Shown here: in pieces, positions 44,537-52,966 of the stretch
Numbering within the stretch: position 1 is the first letter of the stretch
Layout: each line of letters starts with the position of its first letter
Assembly (NCBI GenBank): GCA_964451305.1
Contig: CAYVHV010000005.1
Span: 59,771-123,770 of the forward strand
Length of the DNA: 64,000 nt
Source: SHLQ01 sp964451305
GTDB lineage: Bacteria > Actinomycetota > Acidimicrobiia > Acidimicrobiales > SHLQ01
Direction: 5' to 3'
Notes under the pieces: model-generated
The model's input: the letters and a program-made list of their open reading frames with translations, nothing else
The model's database searches: none
What the model was told of the DNA's origin: nothing
Made by a program: the position numbers and the translations under genes

Positions 44537-44571
44537 GAGAGGTCGCCGCAAGGCGGCCTCTCTACTTTTTT
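44537..44571 (+). terminator. Rho-independent terminator with GCAA tetraloop
   Basis: Arms 44537-44547 (gagaggtcgcc) and 44552-44562 (ggcggcctctc) pair over 11 bp with one G-U, closed by a GCAA tetraloop. TAC and six T follow. It is the strongest canonical terminator seen in the window. Confidence 0.85.
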
Positions 44572-44574
44572 GTG

Positions 44575-44608
44575 TGGACCATCTCTTTGCCTGGACCCAC
44601 TCTTTGTC
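44575..44608. repeat. Two 17-nt imperfect direct repeats
   Basis: 44575-44591 and 44592-44608 agree at 14 of 17 positions (tggacc..ctctttg.c); a third partial tggaca follows. Possibly a decayed element end. Function unknown. Confidence 0.5.
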
Positions 44609-44643
44609 TGGACAACGAGGTCTCGTCCAATAGGCGATGCCCG

Positions 44644-45234
44644 TTACACGGTTTGTTTTGTCCGTTCGGATGGCGCGTCCACGCTCGCCAAGTAGAACTC
44701 GATCGAAAGCCGGCGCAGGTCTTCGATCCCGGTCGGCCACGGCGTGAGGCCATAGCGCTCGAACGCTGACTCAAACCAGCCGGGCACGGCCCAATAGTCT
44801 TCGGTGAGTTCGCCAGTGGTCAGCCGCCCGATGCCTCGATCGCAGAAGATCTCCCCGGTCTCGAGAAGCACGATCTGGTATTCGTACGCGACGTTCGAAT
44901 GGTCGACCTCGGTCGCGAGCACCCAACCAGCGACCGGTGCCGCGACGATCTTGCGGCGTTTCGACGAGTGGATACCGCTGATCTCGACGTTCGGTTCAAT
45001 ATCTGCCATGTAGGTCTCTGCGTAGCTGCGACATGCGGCGATCATGCGGGACTGCACCGCCATTGCCTCCCGAGCAACATCGCCACGATCCGCGCGATCG
45101 ATGTGCTCAACGTGGCCTATCGGGGCGCAAAACCCGCACTCGCTCTGTCCTCTGACCAGGTGCGAGTCACAGCGCACCTGCAAGCATTTCGGACATGCCC
45201 GGTGCGCATGCGCACCGCATCTGCAATCAGCCAT
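44644..45234 (-). CDS. Zinc-binding protein of unknown function (196 aa)
   Basis: The N-terminus has a Cys/His-rich cluster (CRCGAHAHRACPKCLQVRCDSH...CGFC) of B-box-like type. The remainder is a mixed alpha/beta domain (AGWVLATEVDHSNVAYEYQIVLLETGEIFC). ATG 45234 (MADCRC) was selected because the cluster starts there and GGGTGAAG lies just upstream; the longer frame is Arg/Ser-rich noise. No family is recognised. Confidence 0.75.
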   Translation of the reverse strand: MADCRCGAHAHRACPKCLQVRCDSHLVRGQSECGFCAPIGHVEHIDRADRGDVAREAMAVQSRMIAACRSYAETYMADIEPNVEISGIHSSKRRKIVAAPVAGWVLATEVDHSNVAYEYQIVLLETGEIFCDRGIGRLTTGELTEDYWAVPGWFESAFERYGLTPWPTGIEDLRRLSIEFYLASVDAPSERTKQTV

Positions 45235-45356
45235 CTTCACCCACTCTTGACCTACTCGGGTCACACTACATGGCTGCGCTTGGTCGCCGTGCGATTTTCG
45301 ACAACGAGTAGAACGCAACGAAACGCGCCCCACGCGACGACACTCAGTTCACTGCT

Positions 45357-47144
45357 CTACCAGTATTCCTCGAAGTGAATGTTGCCCGGTTGGTCACGCC
45401 TGTTGATGGTGAATCCGCGTTCGACGAGAAGCTCGATCACGCCGGTTGTTTCGGGGAACGCCACCGTGGTATTTCCTTCGGCATCGGTCTCTTCTTCCGG
45501 GAGACCGATCATTGCTGGATTGCCACACAAGAACGCATGGGTCGTACCGGGGTCGAGCGGCGCGCCGAGCGCTGCTTCGATATCCCCATCACGAATCAGG
45601 TCCTGCAGATACCGCTTTGGCACATCTGGTTCGCGGGTCGGCATCGGCAGGTAGTGGTAGTTCGGGAATCGCTGTTCGAGCGCCCGGTGTGCATCGAGGT
45701 ACCCGAGGTCCTTCCAATTCCGAACCGTCACCGTCGACACGATCGGGCCGGTGTGGCCCTTGCGAAGCAGCTCGACGACCATCGAATTGTGTGGTGCCTC
45801 GCCGGTTCCTGTTGCGAAGAAGACAACGGCCTCATCGGGGTTCGCTACGGCGTTCAAGGTGTACCGCCCAGCAACCTTTGGACCGAGGTAGATACGGTCA
45901 CCGACCTTCTTGGTGGCAAGCCGCGGGGTCAACGCCGATACGTGCTCATCGTCAGCGGGGACGAGCACGATGTAGAACTCGAGTTCTTCGGTGTCGGGTG
46001 GCGCAAAGTAGCCAGACTCTTCAAACATGGCGTGCGAGATCGAGTACGAACGACGAATGAGTTTGTGCCAGCGCTCATCGATACCAGGGTCGACGCAGTT
46101 GTCGACGCGGTCTTCCCAGAAGCCAAGTCCGAGCGACGCATACTGGCCCGGGATGTGCGAGGTGTCGCCGTGATCGGGCCGAACTCGCAGGACCCAGAGA
46201 TCGGAGTGACGCTGTTCGAAGCGAGTGATGGTCGCGTTGTAATGCTCTTCTCGAAGCTCGGCGATGGCCGACTCATGGCGCACCCGACGCTGCACGACCG
46301 AGGGCGCTTCTGGAACCTCGAGTGCGGGGAAACATGCCTGTGAGAGCAAACGGCCGATTTCCCACGCGTGTCCGTGAGGAACATCGACATCAGCTTCAGG
46401 CCCACCGAGGAACCACACCTTGTTACTCTCGACCGCCGCTGGCGTGATGCCGAGATCACCGAGCGGCATTCGGGCACGCGTCGATGCAAAGACGATGTGG
46501 TCGAACTCAAGATCGGGAGTGCGTCGATCGTTGAAGTAGGCGATTGGGAATTCGTCCTTATCGCCGATGTCATCGGGGACTGAGCGGTACAGGATCGTTG
46601 CTCGCCGTTCATGTTCGAGCTTGCGAATCATCGTGTCGGCTACCGGTGCGAGCTGACCTGGGTCCATCCCGCCTGCGGCGACGACGACGCCTGCACCGGC
46701 GGCCGATGCCTGCCCGGCGATTTCCACCGCATGGTTGGTGTGGCCAACGACGAGGATGTCGCTATCGCTGAGGTGCTCGGGCAACGTGTCGATCGTGACC
46801 CTGTCGGAGAGTGTGGCTGCGATCGGTGGTTGATAGTCAGGGTCGCGGTGAAGTTCTGCGACCAAGCAGCCACCTGCGACGTAGGTCCGCTGCTCGGTGG
46901 TGACGATGACGTTTTCGCCGTCGTGGTCGATGCTGAGCAGCTTCTCGCCGTACCCGACTTCGAGTTGGTGTTGGGGAACGAGTTCTGGAAACGCGATGGC
47001 GTTTCCTTGCTCGATAACCCGCACTCGGGACAACCCGGCATCTTGGGTCGAGATGGCGACGGACAAACCGCCGACCGTACCTCCGACAACGATCAGGTCG
47101 TATTCGGCCCGATCGGTCGTCTGGCCGCTTCCGCTATCCGACAT
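45357..47144 (-). CDS. Flavoprotein: disulfide-reductase-type N-terminus fused to ferredoxin-NADP reductase
   Basis: A 595-aa protein. Residues about 14-300 form a two-dinucleotide-binding flavoprotein fold (LIVVGGTVGGLSVAIS and LVVGHTNHAVEIAGQASAAG), without the CxxC of thioredoxin reductases. Residues about 310-595 are an FNR domain with the FAD motif RRSYSIS, the NADPH-site FFATGTGEAPHNSMV and a C-terminal aromatic (FEEYW). FNR moves electrons between NADPH and ferredoxin or flavodoxin. The ATG has AGGGAG 5 nt upstream. Divergent from the NifU-like gene. Confidence 0.82.
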   Translation of the reverse strand: MSDSGSGQTTDRAEYDLIVVGGTVGGLSVAISTQDAGLSRVRVIEQGNAIAFPELVPQHQLEVGYGEKLLSIDHDGENVIVTTEQRTYVAGGCLVAELHRDPDYQPPIAATLSDRVTIDTLPEHLSDSDILVVGHTNHAVEIAGQASAAGAGVVVAAGGMDPGQLAPVADTMIRKLEHERRATILYRSVPDDIGDKDEFPIAYFNDRRTPDLEFDHIVFASTRARMPLGDLGITPAAVESNKVWFLGGPEADVDVPHGHAWEIGRLLSQACFPALEVPEAPSVVQRRVRHESAIAELREEHYNATITRFEQRHSDLWVLRVRPDHGDTSHIPGQYASLGLGFWEDRVDNCVDPGIDERWHKLIRRSYSISHAMFEESGYFAPPDTEELEFYIVLVPADDEHVSALTPRLATKKVGDRIYLGPKVAGRYTLNAVANPDEAVVFFATGTGEAPHNSMVVELLRKGHTGPIVSTVTVRNWKDLGYLDAHRALEQRFPNYHYLPMPTREPDVPKRYLQDLIRDGDIEAALGAPLDPGTTHAFLCGNPAMIGLPEEETDAEGNTTVAFPETTGVIELLVERGFTINRRDQPGNIHFEEYW

Positions 47145-47157
47145 TGCTGCTCCCTAG

Positions 47158-47178
47158 GTAGTACGCCTCTGATACTAC
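47158..47178. promoter_or_regulatory. Inverted repeat in the FNR-fusion/nifU divergent region
   Basis: Half-sites GTAGTA (47158-47163) and TACTAC (47173-47178) with 9-nt spacing overlap a possible minus-strand -10 (TAGTAT). It could bind a dimeric regulator of the flavoprotein gene. Unproven. Confidence 0.35.
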
Positions 47179-47263
47179 TCGTCTCAACAAAAACGGCGAT
47201 TTGGGCGAACCGCGTCCGAAAGATGACCTTTCACAGGAATCTTCGAACCGGCTCAGTAGTTCG

Positions 47264-47269
47264 TATGAT
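47264..47269 (+). promoter_or_regulatory. Putative -10 box of the nifU-like gene
   Basis: TATGAT lies 7 nt before the ATG at 47277 and matches five of six bases of the sigma-70 -10. It decides the start among three nearby ATGs and suggests a leaderless mRNA. Confidence 0.55.
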
Positions 47270-47276
47270 TGACATG

Positions 47277-47612
47277 ATGAAAGAATCGCCAGTTGCTGCG
47301 GCAGCTTCCACGACGGGGTCTGCTCCTGCAGATCAAGACGCGGCTTCGATCGAGGCCGAAGTCGCGAAAGTGATCGCGGCTGTCCGTCCGGCTGTCCAAG
47401 CGGACAAGGGCGATATCGAACTGGTGTCGGTCGACATTGAAACCGGCATCGTCGAGGTCGAGTTGAAAGGCGCCTGTGTGAGCTGCCCGGCGTCGTCCCA
47501 GACGTTGAAGGCCGGCGTCGAACGCATCATGAAAAACCGTGTGCCCTCAATTACCGAAGTCGTCAATATCGGCCAGGTCTTCTATTCCGATGGCACGGCG
47601 GTCACGTTGTAG
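47277..47612 (+). CDS. NifU C-terminal-domain (Nfu-type) iron-sulfur scaffold
   Basis: A 111-aa Nfu-domain protein. The Fe-S Cys pair is in GACVSCPAS, followed by the usual LKAGVERIMKNRVPSITEV. Nfu proteins carry or deliver Fe-S clusters, probably after assembly by SUF here. ATG 47277 was chosen by its spacing to TATGAT; ATGs at 47265 and 47274 lie within or next to the -10. The next gene starts within its stop codon. Confidence 0.9.
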   Translation: MKESPVAAAASTTGSAPADQDAASIEAEVAKVIAAVRPAVQADKGDIELVSVDIETGIVEVELKGACVSCPASSQTLKAGVERIMKNRVPSITEVVNIGQVFYSDGTAVTL

Positions 47613-47743
47613 TGGCGTACCTGCTCGCGCATCAGGAAGGCTGGGATGAGATTCTTCTCGTCGTCGGCCCAATCGCGATTCTTGGCGGCCTGTTGTGGCT
47701 GGCGAACCGTCGCGCCGACCGCTTGACCGAAGAGCTCGACTAA
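47612..47743 (+). CDS. 43-aa single-helix membrane protein after nifU
   Basis: The GTG at 47612 overlaps the nifU stop (TAGTG), so translation is coupled. It has one membrane helix (ILLVVGPIAILGGLLWLA) followed by positively charged RRADRLTEELD. Codon use (GC-rich third positions) fits a real gene. It may anchor or regulate the Nfu protein; no family recognised. Confidence 0.65.
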   Translation: MAYLLAHQEGWDEILLVVGPIAILGGLLWLANRRADRLTEELD

Positions 47744-47761
47744 CGCCAATCCCCCTCGGTA

Positions 47762-49030
47762 TTAGGTTGCGGGCCGTTCGTGGATGACCGCTCCGAGCTT
47801 GCGAAGGTCTCCAGCGAGGTCCGGGTAACCACGGCAGACGTGTCCCTCATCGGAGACGATCGTTTGGCCGTCCGCACCCAGCGCGGCAACGATAAGCGCC
47901 GCTCCAGCCCGAATGTCGTGGCTGACGACCTTGGCGCCGTGAAGACGTTCGACACCTTTGATCACCGCATGGTTTCCATCGGTCCGGACTTCCGCGCCGA
48001 GACGTACGAGCTCGTCCACGTAGCGGAATCGACCTGCGAAAAGGTTCTCGGTGACGATGCTCGTGCCATCGGCAACGCACAGCATCGATGCGAGAAATGG
48101 TTTGTAGTCGGTGGCGACGCCCGGGTACGGCAGCGTCGAAAGGTCGACGGCGTTGAGGCGTTGGTTCGCCATTGCCCAGATTCCATCTCGGTCAGGCGAC
48201 GTGCGCAATCCCATCTCGCCAACCTTCTGACACACCATGTCCATATGGTCATAACGAGCATCACGAAGCAAGATTTCGCCGCCGGTGACCCCGAGCGCAG
48301 CGAGGAATGTCGCCGCTTGGATCCGGTCCGGGATACAGCGGTGGCTGACGGGTTCGAGAAGGTCGACGCCGGTGATGGTGATTCTCGATGTTCCGGCTCC
48401 GACGATTCCAGCACCCATCTTGTTGAGCATCGACGCAAGGTCGGCAATCTCGGGCTCGCGTGCTGCGTTCTCGATGTGGGTGACACCATCGGCGAGAGCT
48501 GCGGCCATCATGATGTTCTCGGTCGCGCCGACGCTCGGGAAGCCGAGGACGACCTCTCCCCCGCTCAGTTTGTCGGCGGTTCCGACCAAACCTTCGGGCT
48601 GCACATCGAAGGTGGCTCCCAACGTTTCTAGACCGGTGAGGTGCATATCGATCGGGCGATGACCGAAGTCGTCGCCGCCAGGAATGCCGACCTCAGCGCG
48701 TCCGTAGCGGGCGATCAATGGCCCGAGGATCGCGGTGGATGCTCGCATCTGTTCGACGAGTTCGAATGGAGCGACGGGATTGATGTTCTCGATTTCGATC
48801 TCGACGGTGCCGGGTCTACGGGTGGTGCGAGCACCCATCGATTCGAGCAGCTTGCACATGACGCCGACATCGAAGATGTCGGGCACGTTGTAGATCGTGT
48901 GGGTCCCCTCAGCCAAGACCGTGGCCGCCATAAGTTTCAGGACGGAGTTCTTTGCTCCGCTTATCGTCAGCTCACCTGAGAGGGGTGGGCCAGGTTCGAT
49001 CACAAATTCGGTGGTGGACTGTCCGGACAT
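47762..49030 (-). CDS. murA: UDP-N-acetylglucosamine 1-carboxyvinyltransferase
   Basis: MurA adds enolpyruvate to UDP-GlcNAc, the first committed step of peptidoglycan synthesis. The 422-aa protein has the Lys22-equivalent GAKNSVLK and the catalytic loop GIPGGDDFGHRPIDMH, in which Asp120 replaces the usual Cys. Such Cys-to-Asp MurA enzymes, known in mycobacteria, are not alkylated by fosfomycin. The ATG at 49030 is supported by family alignment; longer frames are spurious. It is divergent from the MFS gene with 19 nt between starts. Confidence 0.96.
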   Translation of the reverse strand: MSGQSTTEFVIEPGPPLSGELTISGAKNSVLKLMAATVLAEGTHTIYNVPDIFDVGVMCKLLESMGARTTRRPGTVEIEIENINPVAPFELVEQMRASTAILGPLIARYGRAEVGIPGGDDFGHRPIDMHLTGLETLGATFDVQPEGLVGTADKLSGGEVVLGFPSVGATENIMMAAALADGVTHIENAAREPEIADLASMLNKMGAGIVGAGTSRITITGVDLLEPVSHRCIPDRIQAATFLAALGVTGGEILLRDARYDHMDMVCQKVGEMGLRTSPDRDGIWAMANQRLNAVDLSTLPYPGVATDYKPFLASMLCVADGTSIVTENLFAGRFRYVDELVRLGAEVRTDGNHAVIKGVERLHGAKVVSHDIRAGAALIVAALGADGQTIVSDEGHVCRGYPDLAGDLRKLGAVIHERPAT

Positions 49031-49049
49031 CGCTGCCAGTATTACCCGA

Positions 49050-50654
49050 GTGACAACGCAGCGCAGGACACTCGTCGTGAATGACGATGAATTGAAAGCT
49101 CTTCGCGCCCCCAAAGACGGGATTCTTCTCGAACAAGCGGGGGCCACACCCGACGAGTTCGGCCTTGCTGAAGGCCCGTTTTCGACCTGGACCCGCACGT
49201 TGGCTGTAACTCCTGGGGCAGAACCAGGCACCCACTCGGTGGATGAAGTCGTCATCTGGAAACTGTCGGTGCCCGTGTTCGGCCTCCTGTTTTGGGTGCC
49301 ATTCTGGTTTCACGTCCGAGGCGGTCAACGGAATCCAAACCCGTGGTGGGCACCCGCCGGACGACTCGATACTCGCGCCGGTCAAGCGATCGGCCTCCTC
49401 GGGGTCATCGCAATCGTGAACGGGTTTCTCGGCACCGTCATTGGCCAGACCCTCACCTTCGCCGCCGACGAATTCTGCAACGAGTTCACGACTTCAGCCG
49501 ACGGTTTACGGACGTGCGTTGACTCCGCTCATGACACTTCGGCACGAGCAAATGTGTTCACGATCGTTCGAATTTCGATCGTACTGTCACTGGCGCTCAC
49601 GATCGCTGCCGATCGGTTTGGGCGCAAACGTGCCTTGACCATCGCGGTCACGATCTCATGTCTCGCTACCGCCGCGGGTGCCCTCGCCCCGAACCTGGCG
49701 CTGCTCACCGCATCACAGATCGTCTCTCGCGGTCTGGCGACCGGGCTGACGATCGTGCTGCTCGTGTTCGCAAGCGAAGAACTACCACCCAAGAGCAGGG
49801 CCTATGGGGTCTCGATGTTGATCCTGTTAGCCGGTCTCGGCGCTGGCATGGTCGTGTGGATCCTCCCCCTCGCCGACATTGCGGAGTGGGGCTGGAGACT
49901 CGTCTACGCAGCCGCGCTGATCTTCGTTCCTCTCGCACTATGGGCTGGCAGCCGGCTTCCGACAACGCGACGGTTCGCGCTCCACGAACGCCAAGGCACA
50001 ACCCAGTCGTTATCGGAACTGTGGCAAAACCCGAAGCTGCGGGGTCGGCTCCTACTCCTTGGCGTCGGAGCTCTCCTCGCGACGGTTTTCGCAACGCCCG
50101 CAAGCCAGTTCGACAACCAGTTCCTACGAGACGAACTGGGCTTCACCGCCAGCCGCATCACCATCTTCACGCTTATCACCAGCACGCCGATCGGCATCGG
50201 CGTTCTCGCCGGCGGCATTCTCTCGGACCGCATTGGCCGTCGACCGATCGGTGCCTTTGGAACCGCTGTTGGCGTGTCGATGTCGGTGCTGTCGTTCTTC
50301 TCGAACGAGTTCTGGATCTTTCCGGTGCGGGCGATCGGAGTCGTCTTGGGCTCCGGGTTTGCCGTCGCTGGACTCGCTGTCTACGGACCGGAGCTATTTC
50401 CGACCCGGCTGAGAGGCACAGCCAACGGTGTGATCACCGCGTTCGGAGTGGTCGGTAGCGTCATTGGCTTGCAGCTGGTCGGCAGGCTCGCTGAACGATT
50501 CGATGCGTTCGGTCCAGCGCTGTCGGTCGCCGCCATCGCACCCGTCATGCTGGTGCTGCTGATCTTGTGGCGCTACCCGGAAACAGCGAACCTCACCCTC
50601 GAAGAGCTCAACGACGAAGCACCGCTTGAGGACGGACCCGCGAAGACTTCGTAA
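49050..50654 (+). CDS. MFS transporter
   Basis: About 534 aa with twelve hydrophobic segments and the A-motif RFGRKRAL between helices 2 and 3, repeated as DRIGRRPIG in the second half: a sugar/metabolite-porter-like MFS protein. A soluble N-terminal stretch of about 60 residues (KALRAPKDGILLEQAGATPDEF) precedes helix 1, which is unusual. GTG 49050 and 49077 are both possible; no strong signal decides. Substrate unknown. Confidence 0.88.
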   Translation: MTTQRRTLVVNDDELKALRAPKDGILLEQAGATPDEFGLAEGPFSTWTRTLAVTPGAEPGTHSVDEVVIWKLSVPVFGLLFWVPFWFHVRGGQRNPNPWWAPAGRLDTRAGQAIGLLGVIAIVNGFLGTVIGQTLTFAADEFCNEFTTSADGLRTCVDSAHDTSARANVFTIVRISIVLSLALTIAADRFGRKRALTIAVTISCLATAAGALAPNLALLTASQIVSRGLATGLTIVLLVFASEELPPKSRAYGVSMLILLAGLGAGMVVWILPLADIAEWGWRLVYAAALIFVPLALWAGSRLPTTRRFALHERQGTTQSLSELWQNPKLRGRLLLLGVGALLATVFATPASQFDNQFLRDELGFTASRITIFTLITSTPIGIGVLAGGILSDRIGRRPIGAFGTAVGVSMSVLSFFSNEFWIFPVRAIGVVLGSGFAVAGLAVYGPELFPTRLRGTANGVITAFGVVGSVIGLQLVGRLAERFDAFGPALSVAAIAPVMLVLLILWRYPETANLTLEELNDEAPLEDGPAKTS

Positions 50655-50679
50655 GACTTCGCTGTCGACTGGAGAGTTC

Positions 50680-51576
50680 TTGAACCATCGCGATATTGTT
50701 TCGCGCGTGGAATCGTTGACACGACGTCGTCTACTTCAGGGCGTGGGGGTAGCAAGTTTGACCGGCCTAGCCGGATGCTCTGCCGCGGGCGCACAACGCC
50801 CGTCGTTGATCAGTGCGACACCGTCGACCGAAGCACCTCGACGATTCGGACAAGAGCTTCGCTCCCCTGGCCAGGTCGCCAGCGAAGAGCGTCCTGCCCG
50901 CCAAGTAGGCGATGAGGAAGGCCTCGAAGACGACGCCTCAGAAGAAGATCCCTCAACAGATCGAGACGACCCCTACCGGTCGATTATCGCCACGGCGGTC
51001 GCATCCCAAGTCCAAGTGTTTGCTGATCCTGATGAAGGCGCCGAAGTCACCCACGTCATGAACAACCCGACGACGACGAACGGCCCGCTCGTCTTTCTCA
51101 CGACGCTCAATGCTGGCGATTGGCATCAGGTGCTCCTTCCCGTGCGGCCGAACGGATCGACGGGATGGGTGCGCAACGCCGACGTCCAACTGGCCGAGCA
51201 CATGTACCGGATCCAAGTCGACCTCCAAGACTTCCGCATGCGTGTCTTCGAACGAGGTGAAACGATCTTCGATGCGGTCGCAGGCGTCGCGTCCAACAAC
51301 ACACCAACCCCCGGTGGCGTGTACTACCTCACCGAACTCCTCGCACCGATCACGCCCAACAGCGCGTATGGTGCGTTCGCGTATGGCCTGTCCGGCTTCT
51401 CCGAAGTGTTCGAGACGTTCAACGGTGGGCCGGGCCAGCTCGGCATTCACGGGACAAACGATCCCGAGACGCTCGGCACCGCGGTGAGCGCTGGATGCAT
51501 TCGTCTACACAACGACGATGTCAGCCGCTTGACCACATACCTTCCCCTCGGTGTTCCAGTAGCCGTTCTGGCATAG
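50680..51576 (+). CDS. Tat-exported L,D-transpeptidase (YkuD domain)
   Basis: A 298-aa protein. A twin-arginine signal (TRRRLLQGVG) with a lipobox-like LAGC precedes an acidic linker, an SH3-like region (AVASQVQVFADPDEGAEVTH) and the YkuD catalytic domain with GIHGTNDPETLG and SAGCIRLHN, holding the catalytic Cys. These enzymes make 3-3 peptidoglycan crosslinks, common in actinobacteria. The TTG at 50680 has GGAG 5 nt away; GTG 50707 is an alternative start just before the Tat motif. Confidence 0.92.
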   Translation: MNHRDIVSRVESLTRRRLLQGVGVASLTGLAGCSAAGAQRPSLISATPSTEAPRRFGQELRSPGQVASEERPARQVGDEEGLEDDASEEDPSTDRDDPYRSIIATAVASQVQVFADPDEGAEVTHVMNNPTTTNGPLVFLTTLNAGDWHQVLLPVRPNGSTGWVRNADVQLAEHMYRIQVDLQDFRMRVFERGETIFDAVAGVASNNTPTPGGVYYLTELLAPITPNSAYGAFAYGLSGFSEVFETFNGGPGQLGIHGTNDPETLGTAVSAGCIRLHNDDVSRLTTYLPLGVPVAVLA

Positions 51577-51598
51577 TCACTGCCGGGCGACGTGCCGC

Positions 51599-52150
51599 TC
51601 AGTCAGATCCGGATGTGAGGGCGGAATGCACGCGTTCGACGACAGCTGTTTCTTGTAGCCCTTTCGGCGAGTGCCCACCACCAACCCATTGCAGCTCGGT
51701 GGGTCCAGGAATCGCGCCGATGTGCGCTTCAAACTCGTCCGGTCGGCCGAATGGATCCTTCTCACCAGAGATGAACAGGGTCGGCACGGAGATCTCACCA
51801 AAGTGGTCGACTCGCAATTTCTCCGGCTTACCCGGCGGATGCAGCGGGTAGGACAACAGCAGAAGTCCAGCGACGGCGAGTCCCGACGCTGCAGCAACCG
51901 AGCATGAGCGCCCACCAAAGCTCCGCCCACCAATGACGAGGTCAGATGTTTCAACACCAAGCTCGTTCGCGAAGTTCTCGACCGCCTCGATGATCGTGCC
52001 AACGGCTTTAGGAACGCTCGTGGTTCCGAGCGTGAGCCGCAACACCGGCAGTTCTAGAGCGGCTTCGATCGCGACCAACGTCGAATGGTCGCGATCCGCG
52101 CTGGCTCCGGGGGTGAGTACGAGTCCGGCGGGAGATGTTGGAAGCACCAT
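51599..52150 (-). CDS. Alpha/beta hydrolase, KANL3/Tex30-like
   Basis: A 183-aa compact alpha/beta hydrolase. The nucleophile elbow is GGRSFGGR, the acid is in SGEKDPFG and the catalytic His in GGGHSPKG, in the correct order. This small family resembles KANL3/Tex30 and dienelactone hydrolases; substrate unknown. ATG 52150 lies 7 nt after TAGGGT. It begins 27 nt after the J-domain gene stop. Confidence 0.85.
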   Translation of the reverse strand: MVLPTSPAGLVLTPGASADRDHSTLVAIEAALELPVLRLTLGTTSVPKAVGTIIEAVENFANELGVETSDLVIGGRSFGGRSCSVAAASGLAVAGLLLLSYPLHPPGKPEKLRVDHFGEISVPTLFISGEKDPFGRPDEFEAHIGAIPGPTELQWVGGGHSPKGLQETAVVERVHSALTSGSD

Positions 52151-52157
52151 TTTCTGA

Positions 52158-52163
52158 ACCCTA
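52158..52163 (-). promoter_or_regulatory. Putative -10 box of the alpha/beta hydrolase gene
   Basis: TAGGGT on the minus strand, 7 nt before the ATG at 52150. Confidence 0.35.
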
Positions 52164-52177
52164 TTGCGTTCTGATCC

Positions 52178-52888
52178 CTATTGCAGAAGGATCTCGCGCG
52201 CCTTCGATAGCTCGGCGATTCGTTCAGCCGCAGCTTCTTCCCCAGCGCCATGATCGGGGTGTGCGCTGCGCAGGAGGCGCCGATAGCTCTTCTGAATTTC
52301 CTTCGGCGCAGGATCTTCGCCTGCTTCGAGTTCGAGAATTCCCATCGCCCAAATCAAGGGACTCGATGCTGTTGCATACGCACCGGACCGCATACGCATA
52401 CCAACCTCGGGACCGACGAGATAATCGATGACACCAGGCCCGATCGGCCCGACCCACTCGAGTCCCCGCCGCAGCACCGCCATAACCTCGCCACGACGTT
52501 CGAGCGGTACCTCGCCACAGGCGTACACCGCAGCGAGCGCACTCTGTGCTGGCAGGCCCTTGGCCGTTTCGAGCTCGAAATGAAGCCCCTTCTCGCCACT
52601 GACCAAGCGGTGTTCGCTACGGCTAAGGCCGACGATGTCCGATTGCAGGCGATGCCGAAGCCGAGGCTGGCCAATCTTTTGGCCACGCTCAACCTCGTCC
52701 ATGAGGGTTGTCATCTCATCACGAAGATCGCCATCGAGGTCGGCTGCGAAGCGAGCGAGGACCGCACCGAGAAGCAATCCACCCGGCCCCGGAGCGGGAT
52801 CGCTCGGGACGTTGACCTGACCGAGGGCTACGCGCCGAGTTGGAGCGATGGGGCGCGAGTGCCACACCTCGAGCGACGCGAGAATCAT
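52178..52888 (-). CDS. Protein with C-terminal J domain (DnaJ-like)
   Basis: A 236-aa protein. The last 50 residues are a J-domain (EIQKSYRRLLRSAHPDHG) with the HPD motif that stimulates Hsp70. The preceding ~185 residues are of unknown fold (VYACGEVPLERRGEVMAV, and VIDYLVGPEVGM). No zinc or Gly/Phe region is present, so it is a type III (class C) J-protein with an unusual C-terminal J position. It lies 8 nt after TACCCT. Confidence 0.8.
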   Translation of the reverse strand: MILASLEVWHSRPIAPTRRVALGQVNVPSDPAPGPGGLLLGAVLARFAADLDGDLRDEMTTLMDEVERGQKIGQPRLRHRLQSDIVGLSRSEHRLVSGEKGLHFELETAKGLPAQSALAAVYACGEVPLERRGEVMAVLRRGLEWVGPIGPGVIDYLVGPEVGMRMRSGAYATASSPLIWAMGILELEAGEDPAPKEIQKSYRRLLRSAHPDHGAGEEAAAERIAELSKAREILLQ

Positions 52889-52896
52889 GATCTCAA

Positions 52897-52902
52897 AGGG
52901 TA
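52897..52902 (-). promoter_or_regulatory. Putative -10 box of the J-domain gene
   Basis: TACCCT on the minus strand, 8 nt before the ATG at 52888. Confidence 0.35.
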
Positions 52903-52966
52903 ACGATGGTTCCGCTTAAGGACGAAGCCGAACGCGACAACTTTCACCGCTTCTTGCCTCGCTGCT

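Noticed and set aside
44384..44695. 103-aa frame after the trehalose-phosphatase fusion
   Set aside because: It reads through a strong terminator, has low third-position GC compared with its neighbours and no recognisable domain.
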